Shown here piece by piece: positions 30,593 to 42,100 of a DNA stretch of 64,000 nucleotides; the first letter of the stretch is position 1; each line of letters begins with the position of its first letter. A program made the translations under genes and the position numbers. The notes below the pieces were generated by a model. That model ran no database searches. It worked only from the letters and a program-made list of their open reading frames with translations, and was not told the origin of the DNA. This DNA is from Blastocladiella emersonii ATCC 22665 (Eukaryota; Blastocladiomycota; Blastocladiomycetes; Blastocladiales; Blastocladiaceae), in assembly GCA_025594325.1 (NCBI GenBank), contig JANHCV010000003.1, positions 2,542,001-2,606,000 of the forward strand, read 5' to 3'.

Positions 30593-31212
30593 ATGCCATC
30601 CACGCCGCTCCCGCAGGACATTGTCGACTACGCGACGTTCGAGCAGCTGATCGAGATGGACGAGGACGTGCGTTGCGCACTGTACTGTTCTTTCTGTGAT
30701 CCGCCGACGCTGACACGCGTTTTGTCCCCGCACGCGCGTATCTAGGAGCCCGGCTTCTCGCAGGGCCTCGTCGACAACTTTTTCGAGCAGGCCGAGTCGA
30801 CGCTGCAGGAGATTGAGGCGTCGCTGTACGTTTCCCGCTGCACCCTTGCACTTCCAACGCGCGCGCGCGCTCACGACCCGTACGCCCACCGCGTGTAGCC
30901 AGCAAAAGGACCTGGCAACGCTGTCCCGGCAGGGCCACTTCCTCAAGGGCTCGGCCGCCGCGCTCGGCATCATCCGCGTCAAGCTGTGCTTTGAGAAGAT
31001 TCAGTACCTCGGCCAGGGCAAGGGTACGCTGCGCACCGCGCTCCCTCCTCCGTCACCGACTCGACCTCTGACCCACGCCGCGCGTAGACGAGTTTGGCCA
31101 GGGCTCGTCGGAGCCCGCCGCGGCGCTGGCGCGGATCGCGCAGCTCGTCGCCGACGTGCACCGGCACCTGGCCGAGGCGCGCACCGCCTTCAACGCCTTC
31201 TACGCCGCCTAG
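30593..31212 (+). CDS. YPD1: Ypd1-type histidine phosphotransfer protein
   Basis: Four small exons (30593-30667, 30746-30825, 30899-31023, 31088-31212) with introns of 78, 73 and 64 bp give 134 residues. The Hpt core is LSRQGHFLKGSAAALGI, with the phospho-accepting His at about residue 65. It sits in an all-helical frame (FEQLIEMDED, LVDNFFEQAESTLQEIE, HRHLAEARTAFNAFYAA) of the usual Ypd1 length. In fungi Ypd1 shuttles phosphate from the receiver of a hybrid histidine kinase to response regulators such as Ssk1 and Skn7. Its stop is 129 bp from the 3' end of kinase-like gene A, the first of a five-gene cluster, in convergent orientation. The splice model is strongly supported by unbroken Hpt sequence. 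Confidence 0.92.
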
Positions 31213-31341
31213 TTATCCGCCTCCGTAGCAGCCAGTAGTAGCTCTCCCAGTCGCGAGTCGTTTTTTTCCTGATGATATAATCATGTACCTGTGCTTGTTA
31301 CCGATGTATTCACACTCCACTCAATCTTTCCCTCAAACGTC

Positions 31342-34300
31342 TCACGTACTCGCCCACAGCTCGCGCACCGTCTGCAGCAGCCGCTCGCGGCGCACGGGCT
31401 TGGTCAAGAACGCGTTGAACCCAATCGCGAGACACCGGTCGCGCTCCGTGTCCATGGCGTTGGCCGTGAGGGCGACCAGCGGCAGCTCGTCGCGCGAGAA
31501 GGTCTGCCGGATGATGCGCGCCGCCTCGATCCCGTCCAGCACGGGCATCATCAGGTCCAGCACCACCAGCTGGATCTCGCGCCCTTGCCCGCTGCCGTTG
31601 TCGGCCATGAGCAGGTCCAGCGCCTGCTGCCCGTTGTCGGCCACCACCACCCGGTGCCCGTCGCGCTCCAGGAATCGCCGCGTCAGCGCCTGGATCAGGA
31701 TGTTGTCCTCGACCAGCAGCACAACGAGGCCGCCCTCGGCTGGCGCGGATGCGGGCGGGGGTGGTGCAGAAGTCGGTGTCGGCGCGGGCAGGGCTGGCGC
31801 GGGCGACGCGTCGCCGTTGGGAGTCGCGACGGGGGTCGGCAGGCCTGGCGCTGCAGGGACCACCGCCTCGTCGACGGTCGGCTCGGGCGAGGCCACGACG
31901 GGCGCTGGCTCCCCGCTGACTTCGGGCTGCTGCTGCTGCTGTTCGACGACCGCCTGCTCGGGCTGCGACACCGCCGGTGCCCGCGCAATATCCACAGCGG
32001 CGATCCCGATCCCGCCGGGCGCGCCATGCACACTGCCGTCGGCATGCGCGCGACACACGCCGCCGTCCCCGGCCGCCTCGCCCACAACGTCGGGACACGC
32101 GCGAGCGGGGATCCGAACAACGATCTCGCGTCGCGCGACGTCGACGTCGACGTCGAGCGTGCCGTTAGCGATCTCGACGAGGCGCGCGAGGACCGCGACG
32201 CGGAGCCCCGTGAGCCGGAACGTGGCGCCCTGCGAGGTCACGGACCAGTCGAACGGGACCGACAGCGCGCCGAGGTCGCGCGGCGTGAGCGCAGCGCTGA
32301 GGGCGATGCGGACGAGGAGGTACGTCGTGGTGGTGGTCGAGTCGGGCCCCGCGGGGGAGGACAGCGACCAGTGCGGGTCGACGCGCGTGTCGGGCGGCGC
32401 CGACGCGCAGACTGCCGACACCTTGTGCAGGGCGTGCCGCCCGGTGCGCGTCACGAGGATGCACGACGGCGCGGCGGTGGTGGTGGGCCCGGTGGATGGC
32501 GCGAGGTGCCCGGCAAATACGCGCGCGAGCGCGACGTGGATCCACGGTTCCTCCGCCGCCGCTGCTGCTGCTGCCGCGGACTCGGGCGACTCGTCGGCCG
32601 CTGCTGCCGCCGGGTCGGGCGACGCCGATTCCGAAGGCATCTCCACCTCGACGTCGTCGCGGTGCGCGCCGGGAATGACGGCGATCATGCCCGCGCCGGC
32701 CGCGTCGTCGGCAATGGGCCACGAGAGGAGCGGGCTGGTGGGCGAGCTAGGCTCAGTCGCGCGCACGTTCGCCGAATCGTGCCGGCGCGCTGGCGGCGGC
32801 CGGTGGTGCGCCGCGTTCCCCTCGTCAACGGCACGTGCGATCGGGTCGCGCGACGGCGGGCCGAGCGGGTCGGGTGACGCGGTCCTTGGGGTCGGCGCGC
32901 CCGACGAGGACGACGCGAGGGCGCCGGGCAGCGGGACCGCGGGCATACGGGCGCTGGCCTCAATGTACTCGACGACGCCGTCGAGGAGGTTGCACACGTG
33001 GTCGGTCGCCGCGAGGATCGTGTCGCGGTCGACGGGCTCGCCGGCGGCCATGGCGCTGCCCTGGATCACGTAGACGGGGTTGCGCAGCTCGTGCGCGAGG
33101 TACAGGAGCAGGTGCCGCTGCTGCGTGTTGAGCGACTTGGTCTCGTCGAGCAGGTCGTTGAGCCGCCGGTCGCGCGCCCGCTGCTCTGTCAGGTCCGTGA
33201 GGACGAGCACCTGGTTCACGTCCGCGTTGCCTGTGGCGCGCGACACGGTCGCCATGGCGTCAACGGGTGGCGCGCCGGGCGTCGGGCGCAGGATCTGAAC
33301 CTCGCGCCGGCCGGGGACGAGCAGCGCGCGGTCCTCGGTGGGTACGGACGGCGGCAGGCCCGCGAGGAACGACGCCGCGTCGCTCTCCGAGAATTGTGAC
33401 ACACGGTGGCCGTGGTGGTGGTGGTGATGCTGGTGCCCGTGCCCGTGGTGATGATGCGCGTGATGCCCGTAGGGCGGGTGCGCGTGGTGGTGCTCGAGGA
33501 GCTGGTGCTGGCGCGCGTGGTGCGAAAGCGGCGGGCGCGCGGGTCCCGCAAACTCGCCCTCAGACTCGCTCGCGCTTCCGCTTGAGCTCCCACTACTACT
33601 ACTCGCGCTGCTGCTGCCGCCGCCATGGCGGTACATGGCGACGATGGACGCGCTGGTGGTCTCGGCGTCGTCGTGGATTCCGGCCGCGTCCATGGCGGCC
33701 GACGACCGAGCGATGCGGTGGCGCAGTCTCCGACGAGCGGTACGTGTGCGCGTGCGGTGGGCCGAGGCGGCCTCGGCGGCGGCAGCGACGGCGGGCGGCT
33801 CGGGGGCGAGGCGGAGCAGGTCCGACAGCTTGGCGACCTGGTGGATGGTGTCGGCCGTGTGGCCCGTGAGCTCGAGCAGCGGCGGGTTGACGCCGGACAC
33901 GGCGCCGCGCGCGTTGACGAGGATCATCGGGTTGGGCGTCGCCTGCATGATGGCTTCCGAGTAGCCCTTCCAGCAGCCGAGGAGGTTCTCCGTCTACGCG
34001 CACGGTTCGGTGGGGAAGTCAGCGACACGATCCAAAGCCCGGCGAAAAAGCAAGAACGCGTACGTTGCGGAGCCGCTGGAGGCGAAGCAGAATGTACCGG
34101 ACAACGGCAGCGAGGGTCGCGCCGCCGGCGACGATGAGGAGCGGTCCCCAGATCGCCCATCCGGAGATGAAGAGCTTACCGAGGGCGCCCGAGGGCGTGC
34201 AGTCGAGCTCGAAGCGCTGGTCGCCGAGCTGGATGACGCGCGAGTAGAGGAGCGGGAGGTCGGGTCCGTCGGACGAGTTACGCGGCGTGGCGTAGACGAG

Positions 34301-35556
34301 GGTGCCGTTGATGCGGAGGACCGTGTTGATCTGGGCGGCGACGGACGCGGACCCGACCGTGGCGTTGAGGTACGGCACGGCGTTGAACCCGCTCGACACG
34401 ACGAGGGTGCGGTTGCCCGCAATGGCGGGGATCTCGCTCGGGCGCGTGGTGACGGGCGGCGCGAACACGACGACGCCGGGCGCGGTCCCGCCGCGCGGCG
34501 CAACGAGCGGGACCACGTCCGAAATCTGCACGCGGTTGGTGGCGAGGGCGCGCAGGAGCGGTGGGACGCGGGCGCCAAAGGCACCGTCGAGGCCGACCAT
34601 GGACGAGTTTTGCGGGTACGTGTAGACGATGGGCCAGAAGACGGGGGCGGCGGCGTCGGGGCGGCGGACGTAGCCGGCGACGCCCGTGGTGGTGACGACA
34701 GTAGGCTCGACGATGGTGATGCCCGTCGCGGCCTCCCAGGCAATGCGGTCGGCGGCGGCGACGCGCTCGAGGACGACGAAGCGCAGAAAGTCGGAGAAGC
34801 GCGAGTCGCGGCCAAAGGCCCACATGGACTGCGGCGACAGGACGGGGATCTGCTCGACATAGGCGCGGTAGAAGGCGGTCGGGTCGAGCAGCTGGTTCTG
34901 CAGGTCGCTGGCGAGGCGGTCGGCCTGCTGGGTGCAGCGGAAGGTGAAGACGGACTGGACGTTGGCCCACTCGGCGGCGTCGATGGAGAGGTGGGTGTAG
35001 GCGGCGAGGCCGCACACGAGCGAGAAGACGAGCAGCGGCACGAGCCAGGCGAGCCAGGTGGCGCAGTTGATGGGCGGGACGCAGGCGAGCCAGTGGCGGG
35101 CGGTCGCCGAGGCGGCCGAGGTGGCATGGGCAAAGGGCGGAGCGGCGGCGGCGGCGGCCAGGGCGTGCTTGTCGCCCTTTGCGCGGCGGGATGGCGATGA
35201 TGCGGGAGCGGGTGGGTCGCCGTGGGCGTGTTGCTGCGCACGACGTGGTGGGGCGGCGAGGATGGCAATGTGGCCCTGGCGGTGCTGGCCCGATGGCGGA
35301 CGGTCGTGCGAAGGAGGATGGTCGTGCGAGGGGGGTCGTGGTGGTGGCGGCGGTCCGCGAGCGCGTTGGCGGCCCTCCTCGCCGTCGCCGTCGTTGCCCT
35401 CGGCAGCGGCAAGCGGGGTGTAGCCGCGAGGCGAGGCGTGGCCGTCGTGGCTGTGGGGCCGGCGGCGGGCGCGCGGGTTGGCGGCGGCATGGCGGCGGCA
35501 CCGCGGCTCGGTCGGCTCGAGCGGCGCGGCGAGCAGGCGGTGGTGGTCGCACGGCA

Positions 35557-35606
<50 letters not shown>

Positions 35607-35785
35607 GGTAACGCGTGGGCGTGCGCGTGGGCGTGGTGGAGATGGTGGCGGTCGCGGTGGGCGAGCAGCGGGGACGGCGCGTCGTCGACTGCGGTCGAGG
35701 CGGACGACGAGGGCAGCGAGGCCGAGGCGGAGGACGCGGAGGTGGACGGGGTCGAGAACCAGCGCGGCAAGCGCGGCGGGGTCAT
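31342..35785 (-). CDS. Hybrid histidine-kinase-like protein A (CHASE-PAS-HisKA-REC)
   Basis: Exon 1 is 34064-35785 and exon 2 is 31342-33993, with a 70-bp intron (donor GTACGC, branch GCTGAC, acceptor GCGTAG). The product is 1457 residues. A Pro/His-rich N-terminus with a 15-plus Pro run precedes TM1 (CATWLAWLVPLLVFSLVCGL), a CHASE-like domain (RIAWEAATGI, FWPIVYTYPQNSSMVGLDG) and TM2. A PAS domain (IMQATPNPMILVNARG) carries a His-rich insert. HisKA (LLLYLAHELRNPVYVIQG, His ~875) follows. The ATPase-like domain keeps an F-box-like PFDWS but lacks N, DxGxG and GxGLGL motifs. The receiver is complete (VEDN, VLDLMMPVLDG, LTAN, TKPV). The likely role is plasma-membrane sensing with relay through Ypd1, but ATP-dependent autophosphorylation is doubtful. 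The nearest sister is E. ATG 35842 is an alternative start. Confidence 0.85.
33403..33522 (-). other. Histidine-rich insert in PAS region of kinase A
   Basis: About 40 codons encode roughly 22 histidines (clusters such as HHAHHHHGHGHQHHHHHHGH) between the PAS core and the segment before HisKA. Such tracts can bind Zn, Ni or Cu. Kinase D has a weaker His/Arg/Asp-rich stretch at the equivalent place. Function is inferred only. Confidence 0.6.
35557..35604. repeat. (CGG)16 trinucleotide run
   Basis: This is a 48-bp uninterrupted GCG/CGG repeat. On the minus strand it encodes a polyproline run in the N-terminus of kinase-like protein A. It is a likely length-polymorphic site. Confidence 0.9.
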
Positions 35786-36283
35786 TGCGCGTGCTGCGTG
35801 GAAGGTCGGTCGCTCGCTAGCAGCGCGGCGGGCACGTTGCATGGAGTGGGAATTGCATGGCCGGGTGGTGGGGGGTTGCGAGGAGAGGAGCGGGCGTGAG
35901 TCAAGTTCGGACGTGACGGCGGGGCGGAGCGAAGAAGGAGGGGGCACGCGCACGCGCACGCACGCGGCCGAGTCCCCCCATGCGCGCGAGAGCACGACCG
36001 CGGGTGCGCGCGTAGCGTCCCTGCCGCGGATGGCCGGAGATGCCAAGCGACGCCACGGATCGAATGTCGACTGCTACTGCGACCGACGCCCACCACAGTC
36101 GCGGTCACAGCCAACTGGCCAACGCACCTTACTGTATTATCATACGTGTCACCTCACGGTGAACGGTAGTTTACAAGAGGAAGCCTCGAAGCGCTAGACG
36201 CCGCGCGGGAGAGAGAGAGAGCGAGCGCCCGCCGTCGCGCCGTCGCCTTGACCCTTGCGCGTCGCCCTCATCAACCCCTGCCT
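35786..36283. promoter_or_regulatory. Upstream region of kinase A
   Basis: This ~500-bp region separates kinase A from the relic kinase B. It is GC-rich, with (AC/GC)-type CGCACGCGCACGCAC near 35950 and a GAGAGAGAGAG run near 36210-36220. No separate gene was seen. Confidence 0.35.
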
Positions 36284-38827
36284 TCATGTCCAGTGGCCGG
36301 GCCGGCGCGAACCTGGACTCGGCGCCGAGGCCCACACTGTGCGCCCCGCCTCCCGTCCCCCGCCACGCGCCTGGGCCCGCCGGTCGGTCCCTGCCGGGCC
36401 TGCTCGATCGACGCGTCCCGATCGCCTCGTGCCTCCGCGGCCGCACTCACCGCCCGACCCGCGCAGCTGCCGTGTCGCCTCGACTCCGTCGAGCACGGGC
36501 ATAATCAGGTCCATGAGGATCACGCCGACGGCCGCGCGCGCGGGCGAGCCGGTCATGAGCAGCGCGTCGAGCGCCTCCTGCCCGTGGGCCGCCGTGAACA
36601 CGCGCGCGTACCCGGCACGCCGCAGCGTCGCCACCGTCACCCGCTGCACCAGCGCGTTGTCCTCGACCACGAGCACCGCCGTGCTCTCTTTTTGTGATGG
36701 TGGTGCTGCAGCTGCTTCCTCGGTCGACTGCGCCACCTGCTCAGGGGGCGGCGGCGGCAGCTGTTTCGGTGCTGGCGCTGAACTCGACGCTTCTGGCACT
36801 GCTTCCGGTGGCTGTGATCCGACGGCACACGCGTCAGGGACGACATCGGACAGCTGCGCTTCCGCCGGCGCGGGCAGCACCACAGCGACTGCCGCCGAGG
36901 CCGAGTCCAACATCAGCTCCGACTCGACAAGCGTCGCCTCCTCGTCGGCGTCAGCCGCGCGCGCTGCGCCGAGCAGCGGCGGCCCACCGGGCAACGTCGG
37001 CACGGGCCACCGCCACGCCGGCGCCCCGCCCTCGCCGCCAATCGCCTGCAGCGGGCACGGCGCGCCCGAGGGCGTCTTGCACGGCCGCACGGGGACGCGC
37101 AGCGTGAGCAGCCCGTCGTGCGCCGACACCGCGAGGGTGCCGCCCGCGGCCTCGGCGAGCGCGTGCATCTTGGCGAGCGCGGGATGGCGTTGCGTGGCCT
37201 CGAGCGGTGGCACGCGCAGGCGGACTTCGGCGACCAGGTGCGGCGTGCAGCCCGTCTCGACGAGCACGCCGAGCGTCCACCCGTCGACGGTCGTATTGGT
37301 GAGAGCGCGCCCGGCCACAGCGACCTCGGCGAGCGCGCGCCGCGCGCGACGTGTCACGCACACGCACGGCGGGGTGGTCGCGGTGCGCGGCTGCCCGTGC
37401 GGCGAGCCTGGGAGCCCCGTCAGGCTCTCGGCGGCCACGTCGACGTGGTACCACCCGTCCGCGTCCGTCGAGTCGCCCGCGTGGTCGCTGTTGCTGAGCG
37501 TGTCCGCGGACCCGGCGCGCGAGCCGTGCGTTGGTGGCACTGGCTCGAGGAGCACGGTGCCGGGAGCGAGCGCGGCGGGCGCGGGCACCAGCGTACGAGA
37601 CCACACCCCGACGCTGCCACCGCCGCCGCCGTCGCCGGTGCAGCTGCCAGCGCTCGACTCGACGCGCTGCTGCTGCTGCACCGGGCACGCCGACCCGGCG
37701 CCCGATGGACACGCTCGCACCGGCAGCCGCGCGACGAACATGTGGCCGGGGTACCCGCGGCACGGGACGACGTCGACGGCGCCGCCAGCGCGGCGCGCGA
37801 GGCGGCGCAGGACCGCGACCTGGAGCCCGAGCAGGCGGAACTCGGCGCCCTGGCCGGGGACCGACCAGTCAAAGTGGGTGGTGAGCGCCGTGATCTTGTG
37901 CGGCGCGAGCGTCGGCGGGAGCCACAGGCGGATCTTGGCCATGGCGGTCGCCGTGGCGCCGTCGCCGAGCGCGGGGATGTACGACCACCCGTTGGCCGTG
38001 GTGCCGGGCACGGTGCGCCCGACAATGGCGATCTTGGTCAGCGCGCAGCGCGCGAGCGGCGACACGCACATGCACGGTGGCGACGGCGACGGGGACGACC
38101 CGGCGCACCACTTGAGCCCGTGCAGCGACTCGGCCTCGATATTGACGTGGTGCCACCGCGCAGCGTCGGCCTCGCTCGCACCCGTGCTCGCCGTCGCGTC
38201 GACGGCAGGATCGTCGTTCTCGTCGCCGTCGGCCGCGCCCGTATACTCGACGACGGCTTGGAGGAGCGCGTGGACGTGTTCGGCGGCCGCGACCACGGCG
38301 GCGCGGTCGACGTCCGTCCCAACGGCCTCCATGGTGCCCTGGATCACGTAGACGGGGTTGCGCAGCTCGTGCGCGAGGTACAGGAGCAGGCGGCCCTGCT
38401 GCGCGTTGAGCGACTCGGTCTCCTTGAGCAGGTCGTTGAGCCGCCAGTCGCGCGTGTGCTGCTCGGTCAGGTCCGTGGTCGCTACTGCTGAGGTCGGGCG
38501 AGTCTGGCAGAGCGCTGCCCGAGCCGAGGATGGCGGGCGGCGGCCACAGCAGCGTGGTCGAGGCGGTTGACCCCCGCGTGGGCTCGAGGTGGCGCGCGAA
38601 CGGGTCCGACCTCTGCCGGTCACGGCGTGGTTGCGCACGCGTGCTCCTCGAACGCGCGGTCGGCGAGGAGGACAGCAGCAGGCCGAGGGTCGCGTCCGAG
38701 GGTGCTGGAGTCGGCTCAGCAACGTGCGAGCGGGCAGCGGCATCGAGATCTGGGCACAGCGGCGCACGTTCGCCAGTTTGCCGGGCCGGCTGCCGGGTGC
38801 GACGTGTCGCGGCGCGTCGTGGGTCAC
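36284..38827 (-). pseudogene. Truncated hybrid-kinase relic B with duplicated ATPase-like segment
   Basis: Homology to the other kinases is confined to about 36490-38480. It begins abruptly at TDLTEQ, so TM, CHASE and PAS are absent. It continues through HisKA (LLLYLAHELRNPVYVIQG). A first ATPase-like segment (ANGWSYIP, HFDWSVPGQGAEFRLLGLQV) is followed by a second, shorter copy (GWYHVDVAAESLTGLPG, LRVPVRPCKTPSGAPC). The receiver has the ED pair and ILMDLIMPVLDGVEATRQLRG, then turns into Arg/Gly-rich sequence, losing the Thr and Lys motifs. The frame is nonetheless open for 847 codons, and no start with a sensible N-terminus is evident. The closest sister is kinase D. It may be a decaying copy, or an expressed soluble fragment; I favour a relic. 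Confidence 0.65.
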
Positions 38828-39143
38828 GGCGGATCGGCTCTGGTTGGCTCAGACTCCATGTCACGGCCGTTGCGGGAAGTGGATTGATACATGGCTGCTG
38901 GGCAACGATGCAGACCGGCGAGAGAGAAGAGAGAGCGCGCGCACAGCGTGCAGGCCGCCGCCAGGGGCCATCCAACGCACCCCGCGCCCGCGGTGATCAC
39001 GCGCACTTGTCCCTCGCGTCGCAGACGCGTCCGTGCGTCTGTTTCAAAACAGGTCTTGAAGCCATCGCCACCGTCGAGTACACAAAACGAGATGAATGAA
39101 TTGCAAGGTAGCGAGCGACCAAAAAAAGGCGAGGGGGGAATAT
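38828..39143. other. Spacer between kinase relic B and kinase C
   Basis: 316 bp with no recognised gene. A TTTACA-containing AT-poor 3' flank of gene C lies near 39140. No sequence resembling the missing PAS or CHASE part of B was seen here or in 38480-38830. Confidence 0.4.
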
Positions 39144-42100
39144 TTACACGAGCGCGGCCGCGTCGACGGCGCCACCCTCGACGAGCGCCGCGACGGTACC
39201 GACGAGCACGTCCTTCTTGACGGGCTTGGTGAGGAATGCGTTGAACCCGGCGTCGCGGCACCGCGCGCGCTCCGCCTCGAGCGCGTTGGCCGTGAGCGCG
39301 AGCACCGGTAGCCGCGCGCGCGACCACGTTGCGCGCAGTTGCCGCGTCGCCTCGACGCCGTCGAGCACCGGCATCATGAGGTCCATGACCACCACGTCGA
39401 CGGGGAGCTGCTCCGGGTCGGTGGGCGAGGACCGCGCGGCGAGCAGGTCGAGCGCCTGCTGCCCGTCGTCCGCGACAAACACTTCGAACCCGGCGCGCTC
39501 GAGGAACCGCCGCGTCAGGTTCTGGATCAGCTTGTTGTCCTCGACGACGAGCACTCGGAGCGCAGCGGCGGCTGGCGGTGCGAGGGTGGCCGGTGATGGA
39601 GCGGTTGCAGTTGGTGGTGGCGGCGCTGATCGAGGCGCTGATGGTGGTGCTGCAGCAGGAACAGGCGAGAGCGGGGACGTTGATACAGCTGGTGACGCGG
39701 GCAACGGCGTCGCGATGGCAGCCTTGACGAGTCCCGGCGAAAGCAGCGGGACCGACTGCGGTATTGGTCGCGCCGGCGGCGGTGGCAGTCGGGGCGGCGG
39801 CTCGAGCGCGACCGCCGGGTCCACGGTGCGCGGGCCGGGGCACGCCGCGCCGTCAGCACACGGTCGCGCGGGCACGGCCAGCCGGATCGCGCGGCCCGCG
39901 CAGTCGACGTGCACGCTGCCGCCCGCGAGCGACGCGAGCAGCCGCAGGATCGCGAGCTGGAGGCCGACGAGGCGGAACTCGGCGCCCTGCCCGGGGATCG
40001 ACCAGTCGAACGTCGTACTGAGCGCGCTCTGGTCGTGCTCGGGCAGGTCGGCGGGCAGCGCGAGCGCGATGGTGACGGCGGCCGAGTCGTATCCGCAGTG
40101 CGAGACGGACGTTCCGGGGACCGCGGTCGCGACAGCCTCGAGCTTGCGCAGCACGCGAACCGCAGCGCGTGTCAGGACGAGGCACTGCGGCCACGCGCCG
40201 CTGACGTCGCCGAGGTGCGCGCCGGGCACGCCGCGGAACAGGTCGCGCACCGCGCTCGCACCGCCGTAGACGTGCGTCGGCAGCTCGAGCGCCGCTGCGC
40301 CGTCGCCGGGTAGCCGTGACCGGCTGGACAGCGACATGCGGCGGCGGCGGCGGCTCGCGGCCAGGCGGCGCGTAGCGAGCGACTCGGCCGACCCGGTCCC
40401 AGGCGGAGACACGGGCGAGCCAGTGAGCGGCGAGGATGACGGAGCTGCGGCCGCCACCGAGTCGCCCGCGTCCACGGCCTCGCGCGCCTCCATGTACTCG
40501 ACGACGGCGTCGAGCAGGGTGCACACGTGGTCGGTCGCCGTAGCGACAGCCGCACGATCAATCGCGTCGCCCGCCGCGGCCGTGGTGCCGGCCGTGTCGC
40601 CGCCGCCCTGCACGGTGCCCTGGATCACGTACACGGGATTTCGTAACTCGTGCGCGAGGTACAGCAGCAGGCGGCGCTGCTGCGCGTTGAGGAGCTCGGT
40701 CTCGCGCAGCAGCTCGGCGAGGCGGCGGTCGCGCGCGCGCTGCTCCGTCAGGTCCGTGAGGACCAGCACCTGGTTGACGGCCGGGTTGCCCGTCGGCTGC
40801 GACACGTTGATCATGGCGTCGATGCGGCGCGGCGGCGGCGGCGGGAGTGCGGCAGCCTCGAGGTCGACAAACTCGGGAGCATCGGACGCGGGGGTGTACG
40901 GGATCACGCGGACCTCGCGGCGGCCCGGGTGTAGCATGGCCGCTGTGACCGAGTCGATGAGCGGGTCGGCCGCCATGGCCTTGCCGCTCCCGCTGCTCGT
41001 GGTGCTGCTCATACTGCCCTTGGAGAGGAACTTGGCGGCGGCAATGGCCGGGCGGTTGGCGCGTGTAATGTCGTCGGTGGTCGTGACCGCAGCGGCCGCG
41101 GCAGCGGCGGACGTCACCGGTGCGGGTCCCGACCCAGCGGCCGTGGACAGATCGGTCGAGCTCGGGCACGGCGAGTCGGTAGGCGCGAGCAGGTCGGCGA
41201 CGCGGAACACGTTCTGGCGGATCGACTCGGGCGAGTGGCCCGTGAGCGCGAGGAGCGGCGCGTTGACGCCGACGACGGTGCCCTTGGCGTTGACGAGGAT
41301 CATGGGGTTGGGCGTGACCTGCATGATGGCCTCGGAGTGCCGCTTCCACGACCCGAGCAGGCGCTCGGTCGAGTGGAACCGGCGGAGGCGGACGAGGACG
41401 CGGGCCACGGCGACGGCGAGGACGAACCCGACGAGCGCCGTGATGATGGGCGCGGCCACGTTCCACCCGGACGTGAAGAGCGCGTTGAGCTCGGCCGACG
41501 CGACGCACGTCGCCTGGAACGTCTGCGCGGCCGCGGTGATGGGCAGCTTGACGGTGAACTGCGGCAGCGGCGTCGCGTCGGCGGGCGCGTCGGGCGGCGG
41601 CGAGTGGTACGAGAAGGCGTCGCCGAGGTCGATGGTCAGGCGCACGAGGCCGCGGGCGGCGGCGGGGCCGAGCGACGAGTCGAGGTAGCTTTGCAGCTAT
41701 GGGCGGGACGAGAGTCAGTTGATGGCCACGGTCGAGGTCGAGGTCGAAGTGAAAAGCGTACGTTGAACCCAGCGCAAATGGCCCATTGTGACCCGTCGGG
41801 GCGCGTGAAGGGGCGCGAGTAGTAGAGGACGCCCGGGACCGAGACGCCGAGCGGGGCGCGGAGCGGGACGACGGTGGTGAGCTGGCCGAACCCGGTCTCG
41901 TTGGCGGCGGCCGCAACAAACGCCTCGCCACGGATCCCCGAGCTGAGGTCCCAGCCGGTGAGCGATGCGCTGTACGGGTAGCTGAGCGACACGACCCAGT
42001 ACTCGTTGGCGCGCGGGCGCGGGCGCGAGGCGATGATGCGCATGTCGTCGCGCGCGATGCGATCGACCGACTCGAAGATGGTCACGTTGTTGGCAGCCTC

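Noticed and set aside
36255..38351. Open frame of ~700 codons on the plus strand
   Set aside because: It is antisense to relic B and has low-complexity Ser/Ala/Pro composition. No motif was found.
38480..39143. Search for missing TM/CHASE/PAS exons of kinase relic B
   Set aside because: No frame in this spacer resembles the paralogous VNQVLVL segment, PAS or CHASE. Homology begins abruptly at TDLTEQ.
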